Assembly: GCF_023702715.1 (NCBI RefSeq)
Contig: NZ_CP098480.1
Span: forward strand, 4,030,001 to 4,094,000
DNA: 64,000 bases
From: Acinetobacter sp. C32I
GTDB taxonomy: Bacteria > Pseudomonadota > Gammaproteobacteria > Pseudomonadales > Moraxellaceae
Reading direction: 5' to 3'
The stretch's first letter is position 1, and every line of letters starts with the position of its first letter. Under the pieces are notes generated by a model, which worked only from the letters and a program-made list of their open reading frames with translations, did no database searches and was not told the origin of the DNA. Below are positions 1 to 9,737 of the stretch, piece after piece. Made by a program: the position numbers and the translations under genes.

Positions 1-1075
1 CTTTAGTTAGACCTTCCCACCATACTTCGCCATCTTTGGTTACTGCAACGTTGGTGTAAATCACATCTTTATGCATGGTTGCGATACAGTTCGGGTTGGT
101 TTTGGTATTTGTACCAGGCGCAACACCGAAGAAACCAGCTTCTGGATTGATTGCATATAAGCGACCATCTTCACCTGGTTTGATCCAAGCAATATCGTCA
201 CCTACAGTTTCAATTTTCCAGCCTTCATAACCTGCTGGTGGAATTAACATCGCAAAGTTTGTTTTACCACATGCAGACGGGAATGCTGCTGCGATGTAGT
301 GTTTTTCACCTTGTGGGTTAGTCACACCTAGAATTAGCATGTGTTCAGCTAACCAACCTTGTTCGCGACCCATTGCAGAAGCAATACGTAACGCTAGGCA
401 TTTTTTACCAAGCAATGCATTACCGCCGTAACCAGAACCGTAAGACCAGATTTCACGAGTTTCTGGATAGTGAACGATATATTTTTCGTTGTTACATGGC
501 CAAGCAACATCTTTTTGACCATCTTTTAATGGTGCAGCAACAGTGTGTACGCATGGGATAAACTCACCATCTGTACCTAACACGTCATAAACTGCTTTAC
601 CCATACGTGCCATTTTAGTCATGCTGACTGCAACGTAAGGTGAATCTGTTAACTCGATACCAATGTGAGCAATGTGGCTTCCTAAAGGACCCATCGAGAA
701 GGGAACCACATACATGGTACGGCCTTCCATTGCACCGTCAAATAATCCATTTAATTTTTCGCGCATTTCTGCAGGAGCAACCCAGTTGTTTGTTGCGCCA
801 GCATCTTCTTCATTTTGCGAGCAGATATAAGTACGGTCTTCAACACGAGCAACGTCAGAAGGATCAGAATTTGCAAGATAAGAACCAGGATGTTTTTCTT
901 GGTTAAGTTTTTGCATGGTGCCGTTAGCGATCATCAAGTCCATGAGACGTTGATATTCTTCTTCGCTACCGTCACACCATTCGATTTTTGCTGGTTTGGT
1001 CAATTTTGCAATTTCTTCCACCCATGCAATCAGCTTAGGGTGACGAACGAATTCTGGTGCGTTCACTTGGGTCAT
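1..1075 (-). CDS. pckG: Phosphoenolpyruvate carboxykinase (GTP), 3' part missing
   Basis: This enzyme decarboxylates and phosphorylates oxaloacetate to phosphoenolpyruvate with GTP, the first committed step of gluconeogenesis in the cytosol. The first 358 codons are in the window and the gene runs off the left edge. The reading frame starts MTQVNAPEF, and the P-loop-like kinase motif [13 protein letters not shown] of the GTP-dependent family is intact, which separates it from the ATP-type PckA. The substrate-binding stretch [16 protein letters not shown] is also present. The start is the ATG at 1075-1073. The gene is transcribed away from the next gene, with a 388-base AT-rich gap between them. 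The identification is secure; only the C-terminal part could not be checked. Confidence 0.95.
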   Translation of the reverse strand, partial: MTQVNAPEFVRHPKLIAWVEEIAKLTKPAKIEWCDGSEEEYQRLMDLMIANGTMQKLNQEKHPGSYLANSDPSDVARVEDRTYICSQNEEDAGATNNWVAPAEMREKLNGLFDGAMEGRTMYVVPFSMGPLGSHIAHIGIELTDSPYVAVSMTKMARMGKAVYDVLGTDGEFIPCVHTVAAPLKDGQKDVAWPCNNEKYIVHYPETREIWSYGSGYGGNALLGKKCLALRIASAMGREQGWLAEHMLILGVTNPQGEKHYIAAAFPSACGKTNFAMLIPPAGYEGWKIETVGDDIAWIKPGEDGRLYAINPEAGFFGVAPGTNTKTNPNCIATMHKDVIYTNVAVTKDGEVWWEGLTK

Positions 1076-1463
1076 GGTGATGCCTTTTTAAAGTGTGTAC
1101 GACGTACAAATTCTATCCACTGGATGGCAGTGAGACAGATGAAGTAAAAAAAGTGGCTGTATTAAAGCATAAAATCATAAAAAATATAAGACTAAAGAAT
1201 AGGTAGGTGTGGAAGGAGGGAAATGTTGATTTGTGATTATAATATTGTTTTTTAATAATTTTATTATTCTATGTTTTATTATTTTGTTTTTTTATATGTA
1301 ATATTTTTTTTATAAATTTCTTTGTTAATCAATATTTTAATTTATTTTTAATTTTTTGAGAATTGTTATTGATTATATGAATAATGTTCATTCAAAATTT
1401 ACATAAACTTGCTTTTATTTGTTGATTTTGTAAACAAAAATAGGCTTATCAAAAGTCTTAAGA
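1076..1463. other. AT-rich divergent intergenic region
   Basis: This gap separates the divergently transcribed pckG and the lipid-kinase gene, so it must hold both promoters. It is extremely AT-rich, with long T and A runs from 1230 to 1440. I see no open reading frame with a credible ribosome site, no convincing hairpin and no recognisable operator. The AT richness could suit a nucleoid-protein binding site, but that is only a guess. Confidence 0.5.
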
Positions 1464-1466
1464 TTG

Positions 1467-2411
1467 ATGCGAATGAGTCGAAATTTACAGCCTTTATCTA
1501 TTATTTATAATCAAAAATCAGGTTTCCATGCTACGCAGCAAGATGATGAATATGAGCGCCTTATGACATATTGGACACAATATGGGTTTGAAATTCAGGT
1601 TTTTGAATTAAATCAGCAGGTTAATTTTGATGACATGATGAGAACTGTTTTGGCTAGGCATCAACAGACTGAATTACGTGGCGTTGTGGTTGCGGCTGGG
1701 GGAGATGGAACTTTAAATGCGGTTGCAAAACAGTTAATCCATACGGATATTCCGATGGGGATCATACCGCTGGGTACGTTTAATTATGTTGCACGGGCGT
1801 TGAATATCCCGATTGATGTGGCTCAAGCGGCAGAAGTGATTGCAACGGGCAGGGTACAAGCAGTGCACGTTGCTGCAATCAATGATCAAATTTATCTCAA
1901 TAATGCGAGTTTAGGGCTGTACCCTTTATTTATAAAAAAGCGTGAATTATACAATCAACGACTTGGACGTTTTCCGCTAAATGCCTATACATCGGGTTTA
2001 GATGTATTACTGCGTGAACATAAATCCTTAAAACTTGCGGTGACCATTGATGAACAGCGCTATCCTGTTGCAACACCGTTAGTTTTTTTTGGTAATAATC
2101 AACTGCAACTGAGTGATATGAAATTAAGAATTGCAGAATGTGCTGCTAATGGAAAGTTAGCAGGGGTTGTTGTTGCTAAAAGTGATCGTTTTAGCTTAAT
2201 GAAAATGTTATGGAAATTGGTTCAGGGCAAAATTGATCAAGCTTCGGATGTGTATTCATTTTGTGCCGAACATATACTGGTCAATTGTAAAAAGCCAAAA
2301 TTAACGGTGGCAATAGATGGAGAGCTTATGGAGATGGACACCCCATTAAAATTTTCAGTGAAAAAATCCGCGTTAAAAGTGATGGTTCCGAATGTTATTA
2401 CACCTGTCTGA
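1467..2411 (+). CDS. Diacylglycerol/lipid kinase family protein (YegS/DAGK catalytic domain)
   Basis: This soluble lipid-kinase-like protein (about 314 residues) is expected to phosphorylate a diacylglycerol, sphingoid or phosphatidylglycerol-type lipid at the membrane. The nucleotide-binding signature GGDGTLNAVAKQL lies near residue 75, followed by a GTFNYVARAL segment that replaces the usual GTxND(F/L)A. The C-terminal beta-sandwich with IDGE, typical of DAGK/YegS proteins, is present. In-frame start choices are TTG 1464, ATG 1467 and ATG 1473; I prefer 1467, but no strong Shine-Dalgarno sequence decides it. Its last 20 bases overlap the start of a metallophosphoesterase, so the two are almost certainly co-translated. 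The substrate is not known. It is unrelated to the integral-membrane DgkA encoded at 11793-12167. Confidence 0.85.
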   Translation: MRMSRNLQPLSIIYNQKSGFHATQQDDEYERLMTYWTQYGFEIQVFELNQQVNFDDMMRTVLARHQQTELRGVVVAAGGDGTLNAVAKQLIHTDIPMGIIPLGTFNYVARALNIPIDVAQAAEVIATGRVQAVHVAAINDQIYLNNASLGLYPLFIKKRELYNQRLGRFPLNAYTSGLDVLLREHKSLKLAVTIDEQRYPVATPLVFFGNNQLQLSDMKLRIAECAANGKLAGVVVAKSDRFSLMKMLWKLVQGKIDQASDVYSFCAEHILVNCKKPKLTVAIDGELMEMDTPLKFSVKKSALKVMVPNVITPV

Positions 2412-3150
2412 TCTACATTTTGGAACGGAACGTGAAGGTTGCATTCAAGCAATCAAACAATTTTGCCAACAACATCGTCCTGAAGCCATTGTAGTCAGTG
2501 GCGATCTCACACAGCGTGCGCGTTTTAAGCAGTTTTATGCATGTCGCCAATTTCTAGATGCTCTCAACCTTCCTTATATTGTTGTTCCGGGTAATCATGA
2601 TATTCCGCTGTATCATGTCTGGAATCGCTTCTTTTCTCCCTTTGTCCGTTATCAGGCTTTTTTTGGCCGCTTAGAAACAACCTTAGAAACAGAGCATTTT
2701 TATATAGTCGGGATGAACAGTATTCGGCGGCGCTATCATACGCGGGGACATATTTCACTGGATCAAATTCATGAAACCTATGAAAAGTTAAATCATGCGC
2801 CTGCGAATAAAATAAAACTGGTGGTTTTCCATCAGCCTTTTTATACCTTCCCAAATGAGCATGGTGATAAAGATTGTCCTGTGCTTGGAAAAATTGCTTT
2901 AGAACGCTGGGGAGAGACAGGGCTATTTGGTTTATTGCACGGACATTTACATAAAGTTGCTGTGCATGATTTAAATCAAATTTTTCAGTTGGGATTTGAT
3001 CATCCAATTTTAGATATCCATGCAGGCACAGCGACTTCAAACCGATTACGCTTTGGATTAACCAATAGTTTTAATGTAATTTCGGATAATGGCAAGATTG
3101 AGCATTATTGGTTTGATGAGAGCTTGGGTAACTTTCACACATTGAAATAA
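2392..3150 (+). CDS. Calcineurin-like metallophosphoesterase
   Basis: This is a 252-residue metallophosphoesterase of the CpdA/calcineurin-like superfamily. The dimetal-binding signature is complete and in order: SDLHFG at the N-terminus, SGDLT near residue 37, GNHD near residue 66, FHQP near residue 146 and the GHLH block near residue 184. There is no signal peptide, so it is cytosolic. The start ATG lies 20 bases inside the 3' end of the upstream lipid-kinase gene, implying translational coupling. A kinase and phosphoesterase made together suggests that they act on the same phospholipid or phosphoester pool, but this is inference from position. Cyclic-nucleotide phosphodiesterase activity is an alternative, as the family is catalytically diverse. 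Confidence 0.85.
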   Translation: MLLHLSDLHFGTEREGCIQAIKQFCQQHRPEAIVVSGDLTQRARFKQFYACRQFLDALNLPYIVVPGNHDIPLYHVWNRFFSPFVRYQAFFGRLETTLETEHFYIVGMNSIRRRYHTRGHISLDQIHETYEKLNHAPANKIKLVVFHQPFYTFPNEHGDKDCPVLGKIALERWGETGLFGLLHGHLHKVAVHDLNQIFQLGFDHPILDIHAGTATSNRLRFGLTNSFNVISDNGKIEHYWFDESLGNFHTLK

Positions 3151-3513
3151 ACCAGTTATAAAGATTCTTGTGTGCTTAAGTAGATGATGGTTATAGGTTA
3201 TATAAATTTAGCTTTACTTGTTTTGTTCGGCGATAATTGAAATGTGATTAATGGCTAAAATTTTGATTAATATTTTATTAATCAATGATTTGGTTTTGAT
3301 TTTAAAATAAAAAATACATTTTATAATTGAGCTTATTCTTTCTTAAAAAATATAAATTACTTTGAAAACTGCTGAGTTTTTCTTTCTAAATTTTAGTTTG
3401 TAATATGTTGTAACTGCCTAAGTTTTGCTAAGATTTGCTTTTTAATAATATATGCAAATCGCAAATAAAATATTGAACATTTTTGCGATTTCAGTAGGCA
3501 GTTAGGGGTCAAA
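3151..3513 (+). promoter_or_regulatory. Leader of the giant adhesin with nested inverted repeats
   Basis: This 363-base AT-rich gap precedes the adhesin gene. Two nested perfect inverted repeats sit at its 3' end. The outer one pairs TAACTGCCTA (3411-3420) with TAGGCAGTTA (3495-3504). The inner one pairs AAATCGCAAA (3456-3465) with TTTGCGATTT (3482-3491). The outer right arm directly abuts the AGGGG ribosome site (3504-3508), six bases before the ATG at 3514. If transcribed, the hairpin could control ribosome access. No promoter could be assigned with confidence. The repeats could equally be protein-binding sites on DNA. Confidence 0.55.
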
Positions 3514-6500
3514 ATGAAACGTGTATTTTTACTGAATAAAAATAATCATAAAACAGCCGCCACATCTGAGATCGGAATAGCAGGACAAACAAAACCAATC
3601 CTTTTAAATCAAGCTTTGCTTGCAAAATCTGGGGTTAACGTTGATCAAATCGCTTCAATTACACGTATTGGTAATGATGCAATTGTGCATCTAGTTGATG
3701 GTACAAAAGTTATTCTAGAAGGATTCTTTGTACAGGATATTTTGCAGCTTCCGTTACAGGATGGAGAAAGTTTATGGGCTGCAATTGTCGACACTAAAGT
3801 TGAAGAGCAACCGATTTCCGATTATTTAGTCTTAGATGGTGTTCCGCCCGATGTTTTGGCTTCAGACAGCTCAGTTGTTCGTCCCGTATCTGAGATCCCG
3901 AATGCGATTGCAACTGATCGTTCAGTTGAGACTAGCCATGCAATTGCAACGACAGCTTCTAGCACAGTAGGGAGCATCCCGACTTGGGCATGGATTACTG
4001 GAAGTTTGGCAGGTGTCGGTGCAATCGCTGCTGCCAGTGGTGGCGGTAATGGCAGTAAAAAAAATGATCCAGCCCCTGATACCACAGCACCTGTTTCACC
4101 TCAAGGTAACTTCACTGAGCAACGGGATGGAAAAACCATAACTGGCCAAGCTGAAATTGGCAGTACGGTTATTGTGAAAGATGTAACTGGTAAAGCGTTG
4201 GCGGAAACGATAGTGGGAGCTGATGGTAAATTTAGTCTGACTTTGGTCCATGCTTTGACCAATGGTGAACAGCTTTATGTGACTGCTAAAGATCAAGTTG
4301 GTAATGAAAGTGCAGCTAGTCTGATCACGGCCCCTGACACCACATCACCTGTTATACCTCAAGCTAGTTTTACTGAACAACATGATGGAAAAACCATAAC
4401 GGGGCAGGCTGAAATCGGTAGTGTTGTTATTGTAAAAGACATAACTGGTAAAGAATTGGCGAAAATAATAGTGGGAGCTGATGGTAAATTTAGTCTGACT
4501 TTAGTTCATGCTTTGACCAATGGTGAACAGCTTTATGTGACAGCTAAAGATCAAGCTGGCAATGAAAGTACAGCTAGTCTAATCACGGCACCTGATACTA
4601 CAGCACCTATTGCTGGACATTTGGCTTTTACTCATTTTGCTGATAGTGGCTATTCGGATAAGGATTATATTACGCAGAGTAATACCTTTGATCTGCGCTT
4701 GACAGGGCAGGAACAAGGGACAGTAGTTAGCTACCACGTGTCTAAAAATGGCGGTGAGTGGACTGAGACTGTTGTCGCACAAAAAGATTTGTCAGATGGG
4801 GTTTATCAATTTAAAGCCATTGTGAAGGATCAGGCGGGGAATAGCAGTGAAGTGTTGTCTCAGCTTGTGACTGTTGATACAACGCCACCGCAGACTGGTG
4901 TTTTATCATTTACTGATTTTACCGATACAGGTGTTTCAGCAACGGGTTACATCACCAATGATCAGACCTTTAATTTGAGCCTTAAAGGGCTGGAACAAGG
5001 AACGGTAGTTACTTATCAAGTGTCTAAAAATGGCGGTGAGTGGACTAAGACCGTTGTCGCACAAAAAGATTTGTCAGATGGGGTTTATCAATTTAAAGCC
5101 ATTGTGATGGATCAGGCGGGGAATAGCAGTGAAGTGTTGTCTCAGCTTGTGACTGTTGATAGAACGCCACCGCAGGCAGGTGTTTTATCATTTACTGATT
5201 TTACCGATACAGGTGTTTCAGCAACGGATTACATCACCAATGATCAGACCTTTAATTTGAGTCTTAAAGGGCAGGAACAAGGAATTGTAGTTACCTATCA
5301 AGTGTCTAAAAATGGCGGTGAGTGGGCTGAGACAGTTGCAGCACAAAAAGATTTGGTGGATGGAGTTTATCAATTTAAAGCCATTGTGATGGATCAGGCG
5401 GGGAATACTAGTGAGGTATTGTCTCCTACCTTGACGGTAGATACGATCGCACCAGCCGCAGGCACTTTAAAAATTGTTAATTTAAATGACACCGGTAATT
5501 CACCTTTTGATCAAATTACCCAAGATAATAGCTTTGTTTTACAGGCATTAGATCCAATTGTAATTAATAAGGAAGCTACGTTTAATAATCGCTATGAAGT
5601 TTCTACTGATGGTGGAGAAACATGGAAAGAAACGACTGCCAAGCAAGTCAATTTAGCTGATGGTACTTATTTATTTAAGGTTGTTGGAACAGACATTGCG
5701 GGGAATATTGTAGAAACTGCAATCGAAAAAGTTGTCGTGGATACAGTAGCTCCAGAAGTTGCGACTACGCTTAAGCTTATAGAGGGAAGATCAGGTTCAA
5801 TCTTGACGGGTAGTGCAGAACCTGATGCCACGATTCAGGTATATGATCAAAATAATAATTTAGTTTATCCATGGAACACTACGGTTAATTCTGATGGCAC
5901 ATTTGCTGTAGATTTTAGTCAATATTATTTAAAAGAACAGACCTTAACCATCACCGTCACTGACCGTGCAGGTAATGTCAGTGAAAAAGTAATCGTTGTC
6001 GCACCAATAGATAATATTAAGCCTGAACCTATTCAGTCGATTGAGTTCAATGAGGATGGTCTTCGCTTTACGGCAATAGCCGAAGCCAATAGCACGGTTA
6101 AAATTTATGATGTAAATCATAACGAAATTGGTCGTGGTTATGCTGATAGTGAAGGTAAAGTTTCAGGTCAATTAAGTGATGTTTATCTAAAGGGGCAACA
6201 ATTAAGTTTTATTGTTTTTGATCGGGCAGACAACCAGAGTGAAGCTGTTACTGCTTATGCACTAAATGATAATACGCCACCAGAGGCGGCGACAAATCTT
6301 ATTCTAGTTGAAAGTCATAATGGATCGATTTTAACGGGTATTGCAGAAGCAAACACCATGATCTTGGTCTATGATGAAAATAATCAGTTAGTTTATTCAT
6401 GGAATAATACGGTTAATGCGGATGGAACATTTGCTGTCTATCTAAATCAATATTATTTAAAAGGCCAAATATTAACTGTAACTGTGATTGACCGTGCAGG

Positions 6501-9500
6501 AAATGTCAGTGAAAAAACCAGCATTGTTGCACCTATAGATGATATTAATCCTGACCCCATTCAATCAGTTGAGTTTGATCAAGATGGACGTCGTTTTACA
6601 GCAATAGCAGAAGCCAATAGTACAATTAAAATTTATGATGCAAACCACAATGAAGTTGGACGCGGTTCTGCGGGGAGTGATGGTAAAGTTTCAGGTTGGT
6701 TTGATAATGTCTATTTAAAAGGACAACAATTAAGTTTTATTGTTTTTGATCGAGCTGGAAATCAAAGTGAAGCCCTTTCACTTGAAGCCATAAAAGACTC
6801 AACTCCACCAGATGTGGCTAAGAATCTTAAATTAACGGAGGGCAGCGATAGCTCTATTTTAACGGGTATCGCTGAACCTAATAGCATCATTCAAGTTTAT
6901 GATCAGAATAATAATCTAGTCAGTAGATGGAGCAGTACGGCATATACTGATGGCACATTTACTGTTTATTTGAATCAATTTTATTTAAACGCGCAGACGT
7001 TAACGGTCACAGTCACTGATCGTGCAGGCAATGTGAGTGAAAAAGTAACGATTGTTGCGCCATTGGATGAAGTTGCACCTCTCGCTGCTGAAAATATCAC
7101 TATAAATGAAGCAGGATGGATTTCTGGTCTGGCTGAATCAAATGCAAGAGTTGATATTATTGATCAATATGGAAATTTGATCACAACGACTGTGGCCTAC
7201 AATGGCTCTTTTTCTCACTGGATCAACTATAGTCAATATCAAACACAAACCTTAAGCTTTATGGTGAGAGATTCTGCAGGGAATCGCAGTGATGTTGTAC
7301 AAAAAGTTTTGCCTGTATTGCTCAATACCCCGCAAGCTGTGACAGATTTATTGCTTGATACAGAAGGACATAATTTATCTGGTCAGGCAGTTGCTGGTTT
7401 GCAGATTATTGTCAGTAATGCGATGGGGGAGCGTGTTGATAGTAATTGGTGGAATTTAGTTGTTAATGAAGATGGTACGTTTAATATACAGCTTAATAAC
7501 TACTATTTACAGGGACAGACATTATATGTCCGAGCCTTAGACCCAACGAACAGTCTATATGGTCCAATCACTGAAGTTATTGCACCTTTGGATAATATTG
7601 AGCCACTGCTCAGTGAGGTGGTTATTACTGAAAATGGTGATGGAATTAGTGGACAATCTGAACCAAAAGCTACAATTAAAGTCATTGATGCTGATGGTGA
7701 TGTTCGTGCAGAGTTCAACACAGATGAAACGGGGCATTTCAATTTAAGTATTTATCCACCAGTTTTACGCGGTGAGCAGTTATTTATTACTGCAACGGAT
7801 TTAGCAAAAAATGTCAGCACGCCAGTTCACATTATTTTTAATGCCGATAGTAATGCGCCCAGCCCAGCTGAAAATATCGTTATGTCTGACAATGGTTTCT
7901 TTATATCAGGAGATGCAGTACCCGATAGCTACTTAAAAGTTGTAAATGCTCAAGGTTTTCTTGTTGGTGATATCGTTGTCGATAAATGGGGACATTTTAA
8001 TATTGAATTAAATCGTTCTCAAGCGACGGGTGAGGTACTACGGGTTGTTGTAGAACAAAATGGCTATCAAAGTAACTATACCGAAGTTATTACGCCAGTC
8101 GATACTGTCGCACCAGCTGCGGCAACGCAATTTGCAGTCAATCAATCTGGTTATCTCATCGGTCATGCAGAACCTAAGGCCTTAGTTGAAATAACTTATA
8201 ATTTTGACGGTCAGCCGTCTTATACCAATACAGTTATTGTGAAAAAGGAGGGAATATTTGAAGTCTATATGAATAATAAAGCAACCTCATTGGCTGTGAC
8301 TGTAATTGATAGTGCGGGAAACCAAAGTGCTACGGTAATAATTAAACCAACAGAGATTCCCCAGATTAAGGTAGATCAATTTAGAGGAGATCAGACTGAT
8401 AATATTTATCAAGTAGATCATGGTTCTGATTTTATCCAAGAATATCGTATTGAGCATTATGAAAATTATAAAGAAGTGTGGGTAGATGATAGCCATTATG
8501 TATCTCAGTGGTTTGATGGATATTATGAAAAGCAATGGATAGAAGGCCATTATGAACCAGTTTTAATAGAAGGCCATTATGAGGAAATTTGGTTTGACAA
8601 TGGGGAATGGCGCTACCGTGATTACTATAGTGATCAGGACGGTAAGCGTTACTATACTGATGATGGTTCATATGATGCTTATGTAAATCAGTATTTTGAC
8701 TCCGAATTAGGATTATGGCAGGACGGTTATGCCCTTAATGGACCTGAGGTTGAGCAAGAATGGGTTAGTAATCTGTATTCTGAACAAATTTGGGTTGGTG
8801 ATTCTTATAAAGATCAGTGGGTTGATGGTTATTATGAAAGTGTTTGGGTTGAGGGACATGAGGAATATACGTGGGTTGAAAGTGGCTATTGGGAAAATCA
8901 ACTGATCGAATCTGGTTACCGAGATGTAGACTTTGGTGGGCATGATAAAGTTTTGAGTTCTGTAAGTTATAGTCTGATGGGGAGTTATGACTGGGTAAAT
9001 GATCCAGAAAGTATAGAAAGACATTTAGAAAGTGGGCGTTATATTGAAGATCTTGAGCTAGTTGGTAGTGCAAATATCAATGCCACAGGTAATGGATTGG
9101 ATAATGTGATTACAGGGAACGCTGGGAACAATATTTTGGATGGTCGTGGTGGTCACGATACCTATATTGGAGGTGCAGGTTCGGATACTGTGATTTATAA
9201 CATATTGAATTATAGTGATGGACTTGTTGATCGCTGGCAAGATTTTCATGTCGGTAATGTCTGGACAGATTTGCAAGCAGATAAGATTGATCTCAGTCAA
9301 TTATTGACGGATTACACTGGGGATGGTTCGACTGCATCTCTGGAAAAATTCATTCATGTCAAGCAAGAGGGTGAGAATACCATCGTGAGTATAGATCGAG
9401 ATGGTGAAGCCTCTGCTGAGAGCGGTGTTCAGTTAGTAGTACTCAACAATGTCAACACAACATTGAGTGAATTATTGGGTAACCACCAAATTATTATTTA

Positions 9501-9501
9501 A
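3514..9501 (+). CDS. Bap-like giant adhesin, Ig-like repeats, type I secretion signal
   Basis: This 1995-residue surface adhesin is probably secreted by a type I system and involved in biofilm or attachment. Residues 1-80 resemble the BapA prefix domain (LLNQALLAKSGVNVDQI). A hydrophobic Ala/Gly linker follows at about 150-187. Two near-identical 87-residue Ig-like repeats lie at about 189-362, three related 95-residue repeats at about 364-650, and diverged Ig-like modules continue to about 1625. Residues 1648-1809 are an unusual aromatic block of roughly ten 9-10-residue units of W-x-x-G-Y/H-Y-E type. An RTX-like nonapeptide region (about 1859-1895) and a C-terminal target domain resembling the VC_A0849 type I secretion subclass complete it. 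There is no Sec signal peptide, as expected. No TolC, ABC or membrane-fusion genes are nearby, so the transporter must be elsewhere. The near-identical repeats invite copy-number change by recombination. Confidence 0.9.
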   Translation: MKRVFLLNKNNHKTAATSEIGIAGQTKPILLNQALLAKSGVNVDQIASITRIGNDAIVHLVDGTKVILEGFFVQDILQLPLQDGESLWAAIVDTKVEEQPISDYLVLDGVPPDVLASDSSVVRPVSEIPNAIATDRSVETSHAIATTASSTVGSIPTWAWITGSLAGVGAIAAASGGGNGSKKNDPAPDTTAPVSPQGNFTEQRDGKTITGQAEIGSTVIVKDVTGKALAETIVGADGKFSLTLVHALTNGEQLYVTAKDQVGNESAASLITAPDTTSPVIPQASFTEQHDGKTITGQAEIGSVVIVKDITGKELAKIIVGADGKFSLTLVHALTNGEQLYVTAKDQAGNESTASLITAPDTTAPIAGHLAFTHFADSGYSDKDYITQSNTFDLRLTGQEQGTVVSYHVSKNGGEWTETVVAQKDLSDGVYQFKAIVKDQAGNSSEVLSQLVTVDTTPPQTGVLSFTDFTDTGVSATGYITNDQTFNLSLKGLEQGTVVTYQVSKNGGEWTKTVVAQKDLSDGVYQFKAIVMDQAGNSSEVLSQLVTVDRTPPQAGVLSFTDFTDTGVSATDYITNDQTFNLSLKGQEQGIVVTYQVSKNGGEWAETVAAQKDLVDGVYQFKAIVMDQAGNTSEVLSPTLTVDTIAPAAGTLKIVNLNDTGNSPFDQITQDNSFVLQALDPIVINKEATFNNRYEVSTDGGETWKETTAKQVNLADGTYLFKVVGTDIAGNIVETAIEKVVVDTVAPEVATTLKLIEGRSGSILTGSAEPDATIQVYDQNNNLVYPWNTTVNSDGTFAVDFSQYYLKEQTLTITVTDRAGNVSEKVIVVAPIDNIKPEPIQSIEFNEDGLRFTAIAEANSTVKIYDVNHNEIGRGYADSEGKVSGQLSDVYLKGQQLSFIVFDRADNQSEAVTAYALNDNTPPEAATNLILVESHNGSILTGIAEANTMILVYDENNQLVYSWNNTVNADGTFAVYLNQYYLKGQILTVTVIDRAGNVSEKTSIVAPIDDINPDPIQSVEFDQDGRRFTAIAEANSTIKIYDANHNEVGRGSAGSDGKVSGWFDNVYLKGQQLSFIVFDRAGNQSEALSLEAIKDSTPPDVAKNLKLTEGSDSSILTGIAEPNSIIQVYDQNNNLVSRWSSTAYTDGTFTVYLNQFYLNAQTLTVTVTDRAGNVSEKVTIVAPLDEVAPLAAENITINEAGWISGLAESNARVDIIDQYGNLITTTVAYNGSFSHWINYSQYQTQTLSFMVRDSAGNRSDVVQKVLPVLLNTPQAVTDLLLDTEGHNLSGQAVAGLQIIVSNAMGERVDSNWWNLVVNEDGTFNIQLNNYYLQGQTLYVRALDPTNSLYGPITEVIAPLDNIEPLLSEVVITENGDGISGQSEPKATIKVIDADGDVRAEFNTDETGHFNLSIYPPVLRGEQLFITATDLAKNVSTPVHIIFNADSNAPSPAENIVMSDNGFFISGDAVPDSYLKVVNAQGFLVGDIVVDKWGHFNIELNRSQATGEVLRVVVEQNGYQSNYTEVITPVDTVAPAAATQFAVNQSGYLIGHAEPKALVEITYNFDGQPSYTNTVIVKKEGIFEVYMNNKATSLAVTVIDSAGNQSATVIIKPTEIPQIKVDQFRGDQTDNIYQVDHGSDFIQEYRIEHYENYKEVWVDDSHYVSQWFDGYYEKQWIEGHYEPVLIEGHYEEIWFDNGEWRYRDYYSDQDGKRYYTDDGSYDAYVNQYFDSELGLWQDGYALNGPEVEQEWVSNLYSEQIWVGDSYKDQWVDGYYESVWVEGHEEYTWVESGYWENQLIESGYRDVDFGGHDKVLSSVSYSLMGSYDWVNDPESIERHLESGRYIEDLELVGSANINATGNGLDNVITGNAGNNILDGRGGHDTYIGGAGSDTVIYNILNYSDGLVDRWQDFHVGNVWTDLQADKIDLSQLLTDYTGDGSTASLEKFIHVKQEGENTIVSIDRDGEASAESGVQLVVLNNVNTTLSELLGNHQIII

Positions 9502-9522
9502 ACATCTTTTTATGAAAATCTA

Positions 9523-9550
9523 AGAGCTGTAAATGACAGCTCTTTTTCTT
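9523..9550 (+). terminator. Rho-independent terminator of the adhesin gene
   Basis: A perfect 8-bp stem AGAGCTGT/ACAGCTCT with a 5-base loop is followed by TTTTTCTT. It lies 22 bases after the adhesin stop codon and isolates it from groESL. Confidence 0.85.
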
Positions 9551-9627
9551 GGCTGTAGACAATTTGTTCAATCAAAATCAGTTTGAAGAAAAAATACTAA
9601 AAAAGTCGAGTTTTTTTTAATTCGCCC

Positions 9628-9655
9628 CTTGAAGCTATTTTTTTTAACCCCACAA
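9628..9655 (+). promoter_or_regulatory. Sigma-32 heat-shock promoter of groES-groEL
   Basis: CTTGAA at 9628-9633 (preceded by CCC) and CCCCACAA at 9648-9655 are separated by 14 bases. This fits the RpoH consensus of CTTGAA, a 13-15 base spacer and CCCCATnT. It lies about 80 bases before the groES start, so heat-shock control of the operon is strongly indicated. Confidence 0.85.
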
Positions 9656-9737
9656 AAGTGGCATATCAAAATTTTATGTATTGCCATGAATTGGCGATAC
9701 GAATTAATCAAAAAGACTAAGTCTGATGGAGTTAACT

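Noticed and set aside
4078..5450. Regular repeats suggestive of a CRISPR array or minisatellite
   Set aside because: The period is about 260-285 bases, in frame, and encodes Ig-like domains of the adhesin.
8287..9300. Several long minus-strand frames inside the adhesin gene
   Set aside because: They lie opposite the repetitive aromatic and RTX coding regions, overlap each other in different frames and have repeat-derived His/Asn-rich composition, so they are shadows of the plus-strand gene.
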